Source: JACCVL01 sp038232655 (lineage in GTDB: Bacteria > Actinomycetota > Actinomycetes > Propionibacteriales > Nocardioidaceae). Taken from it: a DNA stretch of 15,713 nt. The notes under the pieces are model-generated. The model ran no database searches. It was not told the origin of the DNA and was given only the letters and a program-made list of their open reading frames with translations. Positions within the stretch are counted from its first letter, which is position 1. Each line of letters opens with the position of its first letter. The stretch is from positions 1-15,713 of the forward strand of contig JBBSNM010000066.1 in assembly GCA_038232655.1 (NCBI GenBank). The letters are read 5' to 3'. Below, piece after piece: positions 1-6,214 of this stretch. The position numbers were made by a program, and so were the translations under genes.

Positions 1-291
1 CATGCGGCGGGTGAGTCGACGCTGATGGCCTGCTCGGCGTTGCGCCGCGGCTATCGCGACGTGCTGCGCGACGGGGCGCCCGGCACCCGCTTCGTCCACC
101 TCACCGGTGACAAGCACGAACTGCTGGGTCGGATGCAAAGCCGCGAGCACTTCTTTCCACCCGAGCTGCTGGAGTCCCAGCTGGACGCCCTCGAGCCGCT
201 CGCCGACGACGAGGCGGGGCTGGCGCTGGACGTCATGCGGCCGGTCGACGAGCTGGTCGACGAGGTGCTGGCCACGCTCCAGACCTCCTGA
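1..291 (+). CDS. gntK: Gluconokinase, C-terminal part (5' end outside window)
   Basis: Phosphorylates D-gluconate to 6-phosphogluconate with ATP, feeding the pentose phosphate pathway in the cytoplasm. The reading frame is open from base 1, so the first in-frame ATG at 25 is internal and the true start lies upstream. The visible 96 residues carry the conserved second half of the GntK family: a CSALRRGYRDVLR segment (family CSALK+RYRD-LR), then the FVHLTG strand, the lid-like RMQSREHFFPPELLESQ segment, and the closing LDALEPL. The N-terminal P-loop is not in the window. The stop at 289-291 is followed by a 20-bp palindrome and about 170 bases without a gene. Family assignment rests on recognising these motifs; it is a shikimate-kinase-like P-loop kinase and gluconate is the usual substrate of proteins with this ending. 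Confidence 0.88.
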   Translation, partial: HAAGESTLMACSALRRGYRDVLRDGAPGTRFVHLTGDKHELLGRMQSREHFFPPELLESQLDALEPLADDEAGLALDVMRPVDELVDEVLATLQTS

Positions 292-324
292 CCGCCCTCT
301 GTTGCCCTCGAGCGGCCGGGCCGC

Positions 325-344
325 GCGCCACGTTAACGTGGCGC
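325..344. repeat. Perfect 20-bp palindrome downstream of gntK
   Basis: GCGCCACGTTAACGTGGCGC reads identically on both strands. It sits 33 bases after the gntK stop codon and about 110 bases before the next gene. There is no T-run after it, so a classic intrinsic terminator is not evident. It could be a transcription-factor operator, a factor-independent termination hairpin without a U tract, or a REP-like unit; related ACGTAAAG and GGCGCAG words recur over the next 80 bases. Confidence 0.5.
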
Positions 345-419
345 AGCGGCGCTTTGCGTGGCACGCACGCCGCGTAAAGGGTCCGTCCGCAACGTAAAGC
401 TGGCGCAGCGAGGGCGAAG

Positions 420-434
420 CGTGCTGGCAGCACG
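420..434. repeat. Short inverted repeat before the DUF72 gene
   Basis: CGTGCTG and CAGCACG form two perfect 7-base arms around a single G. It directly abuts an ATG at 435 that is in frame with the DUF72 gene and lies about 20 bases upstream of its proposed -10 box at 452-457, roughly at a -35/operator position. Function unknown; an operator is the natural inference. Confidence 0.35.
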
Positions 435-451
435 ATGCCGACGCCGCGCGT

Positions 452-457
452 TAGCGT
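452..457 (+). promoter_or_regulatory. Putative -10 box for leaderless DUF72 transcript
   Basis: TAGCGT fits the actinobacterial TANNNT -10 pattern and ends 7 bases before the ATG at 465. This places the transcription start on or next to the start codon. The same arrangement occurs at several other genes in this window, which is why 465 is preferred over the in-frame ATG at 435. No convincing -35 is visible. Confidence 0.4.
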
Positions 458-464
458 GCGAGCA

Positions 465-1292
465 ATGGGCGACACCCGGGTAGGCATCTCCGGCTGGACG
501 TACCCGCCGTGGCGGGGCGTGTTCTACCCGGTCGGTCTGCGCCAGCGAGACGAGCTGGCCTATGCCGCCGCCCGGCTGGGCTCGGTCGAGGTCAACGGGT
601 CGTTCTACTCGCTGCAGCGGCCCACCAGCTACCGCAGTTGGCGCGACCAGACACCCGACGACTTCGCGCTGTCGGTCAAGGGTGGCCGCTTCATCACGCA
701 CCTGAAGAGGCTCGCCGGGGTGGAGACCGCACTGGCCAACTTCTTCGCCTCCGGCGTGCTGGCCCTCGGGCCGAAGCTCGGTCCGGTGCTGTGGCAGCTG
801 CCGCCGACGCTGAGGTTCGACGCCGACCTGCTCGCCACGTTCTTCGAGCTGCTGCCGCGGACCGCCGGCCAGGCGGCCAGCATGGCCAAATGGCACGACG
901 CCAAGGTGCCCGACGACCGGGCGCTCACAACGGCCGAGGTGGCCGACCAGCCGCTGCGGCACGCGCTGGAGGTGCGCCACGACAGCCTGGCCGCACCGGA
1001 GGCGCTCGAGCTGCTGCGCGCGCACCACATCGGCCTGGTCGTCGCCGACACGGCCGGGCGCTGGCCGCAGCTCACCGAGGTGACCTCCGACTTCGTCTAC
1101 GTACGCCTGCACGGTGCCGAGGAGCTGTACGCCAGCGGCTACGACGACGAGGCGCTGGACCGCTGGGCCGACCGGGTCCGCGGCTGGCAGCAGGAGGGGC
1201 TCGACGTCTACTGCTACTTCGACAACGACGTGAAGGTTCGGGCGCCGTTCGACGCGATGGCGCTGATGGACCGGCTGGGGCTGGCGCGGTGA
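465..1292 (+). CDS. DUF72 (YecE-like) TIM-barrel protein
   Basis: A 275-residue member of the DUF72/YecE family (PF01904), cytoplasmic, with a TIM-barrel-like fold and no firmly established biochemical role. The family signature is clear: GISGWTYPPWRGVFYP near the N-terminus, SVEVNGSFYSL, FALSVKGGRFITHLKRL, a central LGPVLWQLPP segment, a FVYVRLHG strand, and YFDNDVKVRAPFDA near the C-terminus. Length is normal for the family. An in-frame ATG at 435 would add ten residues (MPTPRVSVRA), but family proteins begin just before the GxSGW strand and a TAGCGT box sits 7 bases before the ATG at 465. The gene appears monocistronic: about 170 bases separate it from gntK and 188 bases from the desaturase gene. 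Confidence 0.9.
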   Translation: MGDTRVGISGWTYPPWRGVFYPVGLRQRDELAYAAARLGSVEVNGSFYSLQRPTSYRSWRDQTPDDFALSVKGGRFITHLKRLAGVETALANFFASGVLALGPKLGPVLWQLPPTLRFDADLLATFFELLPRTAGQAASMAKWHDAKVPDDRALTTAEVADQPLRHALEVRHDSLAAPEALELLRAHHIGLVVADTAGRWPQLTEVTSDFVYVRLHGAEELYASGYDDEALDRWADRVRGWQQEGLDVYCYFDNDVKVRAPFDAMALMDRLGLAR

Positions 1293-1432
1293 GAGGCGGT
1301 GGTCAGCATCGCCGGTTCACGCCGTCGATCGAGACCGCCCGATCGCGCGCGACGAGTGTGTGCAGCATCGCCACCAGTGTGATGCAGCCCGCGGCCGTTG
1401 GCTGTCGCCCGTACGGCCGGATCCGACCAACC

Positions 1433-1444
1433 TACGGTACCGTA
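1433..1444. promoter_or_regulatory. Palindromic site / -10 region upstream of desaturase
   Basis: TACGGTACCGTA is a perfect 12-bp palindrome ending 36 bases before the desaturase ATG. It contains TACCGT at 1438-1443, which also fits the TANNNT -10 pattern. A dyad overlapping a -10 box is typical of a repressor operator. TetR-type regulators of fatty-acid genes in actinobacteria often use sites of this general shape, but I cannot assign a regulator from the sequence. The 188-base gap before the gene (1293-1480) otherwise holds nothing recognisable. Confidence 0.45.
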
Positions 1445-1480
1445 ACCTGGCAACCGGAGACCGCCGAGGAAGGACTCGCT

Positions 1481-2443
1481 ATGACGACGACGCACCGCTC
1501 TGGACCCGCGCCGCTGGGCCAGACCGAGCTGCTGCTCGAGCTCGAGCAGGTGGTGGAGCAGAACCTCGAGCGGCACATCGCCGTTGCGAAGGAATGGTTC
1601 CCGCACGAGTACATCCCGTGGGGGGAGGGCCGCACCTTCGACGGCCTGCTCGAAGGGGACGCATGGTCGCCGGACGACTCGCCGATGTCGGAGGTGGCTC
1701 GCTCGGCGCTGGTCGTCAACCTGCTCACCGAGGACAACCTGCCGAGCTACCACCACGAGATCGCAGTGCTCTTCGGCCGGGACGCCGCCTGGGGTGAGTG
1801 GGTGCACCGGTGGACCGCGGAGGAGGGCCGGCACGGTGCGGCCATCCGTGACTACCTGCTGGTCAAGCGTGCGGTGGACCCGGTCGAGCTCGAGCGGGCA
1901 CGCATGGACCACATGTCGCAGGGCTACACCAACGCCAACAACGACAACCTGCTCGGCTCGATCGCCTACGTGTCGTTCCAGGAGCTGGCGACCCGGGTGT
2001 CGCACCGCAACACCGGCCGGGTGACCGGTGACCCGATGTGCGACCAGCTGCTGGCCCGGATCGCCGCCGACGAGAACCTGCACATGGTCTTCTACCGCAA
2101 CCTGCTGAAGGCGGCGATCGAGCTGGCACCCGACCAGGCGATGCGCGCGGTCACAGACGTGGTCACGACCTTCGAGATGCCAGGCGCCGACATCAAGGGT
2201 TTCCAGCGCAAGGCGGTCGAGATGGCGATCGCGGGGGTCTACGACCTGCGCCAGCACCGTGACGACGTCGTCATGCCGGTGCTGCGGTACTGGAAGGTCT
2301 TCGACACCGAGGGTCTGGGTGAGCAGGGCGAGACCGCCCGCGACGAGTTGGTGGCGCACCTGGACAAGCTGGACGTGCAGGCCAGCCGGTTCGAGGACCG
2401 GCGCGACGCCCTGCAGGCCCGGATGGCCGGGCGCAAGTCCTGA
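1481..2443 (+). CDS. Acyl-ACP desaturase (fatty acid desaturase type 2)
   Basis: A soluble di-iron enzyme of the plant stearoyl-ACP desaturase type, as in mycobacterial DesA proteins; it inserts a double bond into an acyl-ACP chain using O2 and reduced ferredoxin. The 320 residues carry the expected ligand set: Glu84 in TEDNLPSYH, Glu115 and His118 in AEEGRHG, Glu168 in FQELAT, and Glu198 and His201 in ADENLHM. No metal ligand is missing and length is normal. The ATG at 1481 follows a strong ribosome site (GAGGAAGGA, 1466-1474) with suitable spacing; the longer open frame upstream has no homology. A 12-bp palindrome lies just upstream. The gene converges on ribD with only 24 bases between stop codons. 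Chain-length and position specificity cannot be read from sequence alone. Confidence 0.92.
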   Translation: MTTTHRSGPAPLGQTELLLELEQVVEQNLERHIAVAKEWFPHEYIPWGEGRTFDGLLEGDAWSPDDSPMSEVARSALVVNLLTEDNLPSYHHEIAVLFGRDAAWGEWVHRWTAEEGRHGAAIRDYLLVKRAVDPVELERARMDHMSQGYTNANNDNLLGSIAYVSFQELATRVSHRNTGRVTGDPMCDQLLARIAADENLHMVFYRNLLKAAIELAPDQAMRAVTDVVTTFEMPGADIKGFQRKAVEMAIAGVYDLRQHRDDVVMPVLRYWKVFDTEGLGEQGETARDELVAHLDKLDVQASRFEDRRDALQARMAGRKS

Positions 2444-2467
2444 CCTTCCTGAATCCGCGGATCGCGG

Positions 2468-3529
2468 TCAGGGGCGGGGGAGCGGGATCGCTTCGATGCG
2501 GACGTCGTCGCCGACCCGCCGTACGTCCACCAGCTCGAGGCGGGCCGCCCGGCCGATCGTGGGCACCCCGGCCGGACCGAGCGCGGCCGGTCCCTCGCCC
2601 AGCAACGCCGGGGCGATGTAGGCAACCACCCGGTCCACGAGCCCGGCGGCGACGGCCGCACCTGCCAGCCGCGGCCCGCCCTCCAGCAGCACGTGCCGCC
2701 GCTCCCGCTCGTACAGCCCGGCCAGCAGCGCCCCGAGGTCGACCCGACCGTCCGGGTCGGCGCCGACCTCGGCAGCCGTCGCGATCCACGTCTCGGCGCT
2801 GTCATCGCGCACCCGGGCAGTATCGGGCGTCCGTCCGTTGGTGTCGGCCACCACGCGCAGCGGCTGCCGGCCGGCGACCGACCCGTCAGCGGACCGCACG
2901 GTCAGGCGCGGATCGTCGGCGACCACCGTGCCGACGCCGACCAGGATCGCGTCGCACTCGGCGCGCAACCGGTGCACGTCGGCCCGCGCCGGCGCACCGG
3001 TGATCCAGCGGCTGCTCCCGTCGACGGCCGCCACCCGACCGTCGAGGGTGCTGGCCACCTTCCAGGTGAGGTACGGCCGGTCGCGACGCACCGCGGTCAG
3101 CCAGACCGCGTTGACCGCCTCCGCGGCGTCGCCTTCGGGTCCGTCCACCTGCTCCACCGCGACGCCCGCGGCCCGCAGCCGGTCGGCTCCACCGGCTGCG
3201 GTCGGCGAGGGGTCGGGTACGCCCACGATGACGCGGGTGATGCCGGCATCCAGCAGCGCCTCGGTGCACGGGCCGGTGCGGCCGGTGTGCGCGCACGGCT
3301 CGAGCGTGACCACCGCGGTGCCGCCGCTGGCGAGCGGACCGGCGGCAGCGAGCGCCACCACCTCGGCATGCGGCCCGCCGGCACGGTCGTGGCACCCCTC
3401 GCCGACCGGTTTCCCGTCCGCGGCGAGCACGACACAGCCGACCGTCGGGTTGGGCAGTGTGCGCCCGCGGCCGGTGGCGGCCAGCTCGACGGCGCGCAGC
3501 ATCGCCGCCCGCTCCGTCCGTCCGACCAC
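2468..3529 (-). CDS. ribD: Bifunctional riboflavin biosynthesis deaminase/reductase RibD
   Basis: Catalyses two steps of riboflavin synthesis: deamination of diaminohydroxyphosphoribosylamino-pyrimidine and NADPH reduction of the ribosyl side chain. The N-terminal deaminase (about 1-145) has the zinc/catalytic set His54-Ala-Glu56 in GGPHAEVVAL, and Cys79 and Cys88 in EPCAHTGRTGPC. PNPTVGCVV at 26-34 precedes it. The reductase (about 150-353) shows KVASTLDGR, VGVGTVVADDPRLTVR and LLEGGPRLAGA. Length 353 is normal. The GTG start at 3529 is favoured because a TAGACT box lies 6 bases upstream on the minus strand; an internal ATG at 3502 is possible. No ribE, ribBA or ribH gene adjoins it here, and the downstream neighbour is the convergent desaturase gene, so this ribD stands alone. 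Confidence 0.95.
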   Translation of the reverse strand: MVGRTERAAMLRAVELAATGRGRTLPNPTVGCVVLAADGKPVGEGCHDRAGGPHAEVVALAAAGPLASGGTAVVTLEPCAHTGRTGPCTEALLDAGITRVIVGVPDPSPTAAGGADRLRAAGVAVEQVDGPEGDAAEAVNAVWLTAVRRDRPYLTWKVASTLDGRVAAVDGSSRWITGAPARADVHRLRAECDAILVGVGTVVADDPRLTVRSADGSVAGRQPLRVVADTNGRTPDTARVRDDSAETWIATAAEVGADPDGRVDLGALLAGLYERERRHVLLEGGPRLAGAAVAAGLVDRVVAYIAPALLGEGPAALGPAGVPTIGRAARLELVDVRRVGDDVRIEAIPLPRP

Positions 3530-3535
3530 CGCCGG

Positions 3536-3541
3536 AGTCTA
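3536..3541 (-). promoter_or_regulatory. Putative -10 box for leaderless ribD
   Basis: On the minus strand TAGACT is followed by six bases and then the GTG at 3529. This TANNNT-N6-start spacing predicts transcription beginning at the start codon. No ribosome site precedes the GTG, and I see no FMN riboswitch in the upstream bases. Confidence 0.42.
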
Positions 3542-3692
3542 GGGCTAGACCGGCTCGACACGGTGACAAGGCGAACGTCTCGATCTGGCCAGCCGTTCAC
3601 CCCACCCGGTCCGCGCGCAGAACCTTGCCGGCCGCAGAGTCCCTACGGTGCTCGGAAGGTCACCACGTGCACGGGTAGGGGAGGGGTGCGCG

Positions 3693-3863
3693 ATGCAATC
3701 GCACTCTGAGATGGCTGCCGGGTTCGAGGGAGCACATGAGCCGGCGGCCGAGTCGGCGGATCAGCGGGCCGGTGACGGCGTGGAGTGGCTGGGCCTCAGC
3801 GCCCTGCTGTCGGTGCTGTTCGTCGCCCTGCCGTTCACGGTGCTGGCGCTGCAGGCTCGCTGA
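3693..3863 (+). CDS. Small single-pass membrane protein, hypothetical
   Basis: A 56-residue protein with an acidic, Ala/Glu-rich N-terminal half (about residues 1-30, including EGAHEPAAESADQ) and one hydrophobic segment at about 33-53 (LGLSALLSVLFVALPFTVLA) ending QAR at the C-terminus. This resembles a small tail-anchored membrane peptide. The ATG at 3693 is supported by a very strong ribosome site, GGGGAGGGG at 3678-3686, six bases upstream. I do not recognise a family. Its TGA stop and the TGA of the convergent peptidase gene lie back to back in TGATCA. The roughly 150 bases between ribD and this gene contain TACGGT at 3644-3649, a possible -10 box. Confidence 0.6.
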   Translation: MQSHSEMAAGFEGAHEPAAESADQRAGDGVEWLGLSALLSVLFVALPFTVLALQAR

Positions 3864-5074
3864 TCAACCACGGGCCGCGAGGGCACCCATCGGGTCCCAG
3901 GCGGGCAGCCGTACGGGCTCCTGGTCGAGCGCGGCCATCAGCGCCGGCGGCAGCCGGTCGCGGTGCACGGCGACCTCGAACAGGTGCTCACCGAACCAGT
4001 TGTCGTTCATGGTCCAGAAGCCTTTGTCGCCGCGGGTTTCCCCCCAGCTGTTCTCGACCCGCCACCGCCGGGGCACACCCTCGACCACATCCACCCCCGT
4101 GAACAGCATGGCGTGGGTCATCAGGGTCGCGTGGTGCAGCAGCCGGTCGGCCTTGGTCATCGTCGTCTCGACGTCGTAGACCGCGTCGTAGTCGTACAGC
4201 CCGGCGTCCCACAGCCCCATCCCGCCGTGGCTCATCGGGGCGGTGTCGCAGCCGAACCATACCGGCCGGCCGTCGACCAGCGAGTCCATCGTCAGCTTCT
4301 GGATCAGGTCCATGTCCACGTTGAGGTAGACCACCGGTGGGGCGTCGACGACGTTCCCGAGGTGGTCAACGGTGTAGGTGCGACCGAGCTGGCTGCCGGG
4401 TCGCGGATCGTGCACCAGGCATACGTAGTCCTCGAGCGGCAGCGACGCATACCGATCGGCGAAGGCATGCGGTGTCAGCCAGCCTTCGCGGTGGAAGTCG
4501 CGGTCCTTGTCCTGCCACTGCCAGAACACCCGCTCCGGTGGGGTGCCCAGATGGATGGCGAGCACTCGGTGCACGACGGCGAGCACCGCGGTCTTGGCCT
4601 CGCGCAGGACCAGCCCGTGCTTGCGCACCAGCGCCACGAACATGTTCCACTGGCCGCCATCCTCCGCGGGGGTGGCGAGCAGGTGCGCCACCGTGCGGTC
4701 GTCGATGTCGAGGTTTGCGGTCGCGAGCACCGACTCCAGCCAGTGGTTGGCCTTCTCCAGCGTGTCCCAGAACAGCAGGAAGTTCTGGCTGAACTCGAAG
4801 TCCTTGACCCCCAGGGTGGAGGCAGCGACGGAACGCAGCAGGTTCGTGGCGGCGAACAGCCAGCAGCGACCGCTCTTCTCTTCTGGTCCGTGGCCTGCCA
4901 GTCGTCGATCAGGTGCGACATCGACGGCTCGGTCTGGGTCACCACGGCTCGGTCCAGCGTCACCTCGTCCACCGAGGTGGTGGCGACGGCGTTCTGCATC
5001 AGCCGGTACGTCGGGTGGGCGTTGAACTCCTTGCCGAATCGCTCCGTGGTTGCCTGGTCGAGCGCCGCCCGCAT
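3864..5074 (-). pseudogene. C1B cysteine aminopeptidase (PepC/bleomycin hydrolase-like), frameshifted
   Basis: Cytosolic papain-like aminopeptidases of this family trim N-terminal residues. Translation starts at the ATG at 5074 (GGCGAGG ribosome site upstream) and reads MRAALDQATTERF and then SHLIDDWQATDQK in one frame. The family then expects about one residue and the catalytic SGRCWLFA motif, but that motif lies in the next frame. The switch falls at 4875-4884, where AGAAG (minus strand) is tandemly duplicated. Downstream everything is intact: catalytic Cys (codon 4863-4865), His in MTHAMLFTGVD (4113-4115), Asn in VENSWGE (4050-4052), and the family-like end LPAWDPMGALAARG. Removing two bases gives DQK[R/K]SGRCW, matching the family spacing. 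About 403 codons in total, slightly short of the usual 430-450. Read as written the product would lack its active site. A sequencing error remains possible. Confidence 0.85.
4875..4884. repeat. 5-bp tandem duplication at the peptidase frameshift
   Basis: CTTCT CTTCT (AGAAG AGAAG on the coding strand) lies directly before the codons for SGRCW. It is the point where the peptidase reading frame changes. Short tandem repeats of this kind are common slippage sites. Confidence 0.7.
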
Positions 5075-5175
5075 GTGTCGCCTCGCCTTCACCCGTCGGG
5101 ACCGTGGCGACCGACCATAGCCGCTGGTCACCGCCGACCTTGTGCCCGCGGTCGTGGCGTGGCACCGTCGTCTGT

Positions 5176-5370
5176 ATGGACGCGACCGCCGAGACGCCCG
5201 TGGCCGCGACCGAGCGCGCGGCCGGGCGGCTGCGGTGGGGTCGGCTACCCGACCCGGTGGGCGTCGAGGACATGCGCGAGGGGCAGCCCGCGGGTGAGCC
5301 GCTCGACCCGGGCCTCGTCTTCAACCCCGAGCGGGAGTGGCTGATCCGCTACGGCGCGGCCTTGGGTTAG
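5176..5370 (+). CDS. Small hypothetical protein, 64 residues
   Basis: A short soluble protein, MDATAETPVAATERAAG at the start, then a basic stretch RLRWGRLPDPVG and a distinctive end with LVFNPEREWLIRYGAAL. No signal peptide or membrane segment. Third codon positions are almost all G or C, as in the genuine genes nearby, which supports coding. The ATG at 5176 has no ribosome site; TTGTGC at 5140-5145 and CACCGT at 5163-5168, 17 bases apart, could be a promoter for a nearly leaderless transcript. It is divergent from the peptidase gene (about 100 bases between starts) and converges on the wrbA remnant with five bases between stops. I do not recognise a family. Confidence 0.55.
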   Translation: MDATAETPVAATERAAGRLRWGRLPDPVGVEDMREGQPAGEPLDPGLVFNPEREWLIRYGAALG

Positions 5371-5375
5371 ACCGC

Positions 5376-5845
5376 TCAGGCGGCGAGCTTGCCCGCGATC
5401 TGCGCCAGCCTGGCGCCCTGGTGCTGGGCCGCGGTGAGAACCAGGTCGCTCGGCGGGCTGTTGTCGGCTCCGGTGTCGTGCGACGTGCCGTAGGGGTTGC
5501 CGCCGGCCGCGTACAGGGTCGGGTCGGTGTAGCCCGGCGCGACGATGACGCCACCCCAGTGGTGCAGCGTGTTGTAGAGGGCCAGCAGCGTCGACTCGTT
5601 GCCACCGTGGCTGTTCATGGCGCTGGTGAAGCCGGTGTACGCCTTGTCGGCGAGCAGCCCCTGGAACCACAGCGGCCCGGTGCTGTCCATGAACTGCTTC
5701 AGCTGCGCGCTGACGTTGCCGTAGCGGGTGGGGGTGCCCAGCGCAACGCCGGCGGCCCACTGCAGGTCGTCGTGGGTGCCAGCTCGATCTCCTGTGCGGG
5801 ACCCTCCAGCCACGCCTTCTAGGCCGGGTTGGCGTGGACAGCACT
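5376..5845 (-). pseudogene. WrbA-like NAD(P)H:quinone oxidoreductase, 5'-truncated and damaged
   Basis: WrbA proteins are FMN flavodoxin-fold enzymes that reduce quinones by two electrons. From about 5777 down to the stop at 5376 the frame reads a clean WrbA C-terminal two-thirds: THDDLQWAAGVALGTPTRYGN (FMN loop GTPTRYG), LKQFMDSTGPLWFQG, LADKAYTGFTSA, HGGNEST, LYNTLHHWGG, PGYTDP and GGNPYGTSH. Upstream, in another frame, NPA-stop-KAWLEGPAQEIELA continues plausibly as WrbA, with TAG at 5819-5821 where Trp would fit and a one-base loss near 5778. The N-terminal roughly 50 residues with the phosphate-binding loop are absent; the probable GNAT fragment starts there instead. An in-frame GTG/ATG rescue would yield a protein without the FMN phosphate site. 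The extent beyond 5777 is inferred. Confidence 0.75.
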
Positions 5846-5874
5846 GCTCGGGATCGTCCCGCCATCATCGGGTG

Positions 5875-6090
5875 GTGATCGCACCGGAGCTGCCTGCCCC
5901 CTACACCGCCCGGGCGTTGCGGCCCGACGATGCCCGAGCGGTCACCTCCCTGCTGGCCGCCTACGAGGAGCGGCTGCTCGGCGAGGCGCTGGTCGACCTC
6001 GAGGACGTCCAGGCCGACTGGCAGCGACCGAGCACCGACCTGGGCATGCAGGTGCAGTCGCCGTTCACGCATTGGGCCAGGCGACTGTAG
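5875..6090 (+). pseudogene. N-terminal fragment of a GNAT-type acetyltransferase (probable)
   Basis: Seventy-one codons from GTG 5875 read APYTARALRPDDARAVTSLL, AAYEERLLGEALVDLEDVQ and ADWQRPSTDL. This resembles the first beta strand, alpha1 and alpha2 of GNAT acetyltransferases of the kind with a DxRxDWxRPxFDL segment. After DL the similarity stops and the frame closes within 17 codons; no other frame downstream continues the fold, and the acetyl-CoA binding motif A (Q/RxxGxG/A) is missing. I therefore read it as a 3'-truncated gene. No ribosome site is visible; GTG at 5872 or 5875 could start it. It could instead be a short genuine protein, so confidence is moderate. Confidence 0.45.
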
Positions 6091-6093
6091 GCT

Positions 6094-6184
6094 GGCCCGC
6101 GGTGTCGGCCCGCGGTAGCCCCGGGTCCCACAATTAGCCGCCATGAGCGGCCACGCGCCGTGAGGCGCTCCCGGCCCGACACCG
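6094..6184 (+). other. GC-rich stretch able to form nested stems (possible structured RNA or bidirectional terminator)
   Basis: Between the GNAT fragment and the convergent gene at 6215. CGGTGTCGG (6100-6108) pairs perfectly with CCGACACCG (6176-6184). Just inside, CCGGG (6121-6125) pairs with CCCGG (6170-6174). Two hairpins lie within: GCCGC-CATGA-GCGGC (6137-6151) and GCGCC-GTGA-GGCGC (6155-6168), the latter with a GNRA tetraloop when read on the plus strand. GGCCCGCGGT is directly repeated at 6094-6103 and 6107-6116. I do not recognise a known RNA family. The location between convergent genes also suits a bidirectional termination region; no T-run is present. Confidence 0.4.
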
Positions 6185-6214
6185 ACCCCGGCCAAGCCCG
6201 GCGGCAGCTACGGC

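Noticed and set aside
435..464. ATG at 435 as start of the DUF72 gene.
   Set aside because: It directly abuts an inverted repeat, adds ten residues without family similarity, and would place the TAGCGT box inside the gene. Not fully excluded.
509..1480. Upstream extension of the desaturase frame, giving a 644-codon ORF.
   Set aside because: The extension is an out-of-frame shadow of the DUF72 gene with Arg/Ala-rich nonsense composition, and the real ATG at 1481 has a strong ribosome site.
2441..2470. Inverted TGACC...GGTCA and ATCCGCGGAT between the desaturase and ribD stops, as a bidirectional terminator.
   Set aside because: The outer arms are mostly the two stop codons themselves, the inner palindrome is too short for a stable loop, and there is no T-run.
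4870..4890. Programmed -1 ribosomal frameshift in the peptidase gene.
   Set aside because: There is no X-XXY-YYZ slippery heptamer at the switch point and no family precedent known to me. An indel at the AGAAG duplication is simpler.
6137..6163. Six-codon leader peptide ORF (MSGHAP) in the structured stretch.
   Set aside because: No ribosome site precedes it, no gene follows on the plus strand, and its bases are fully used by the two hairpins.
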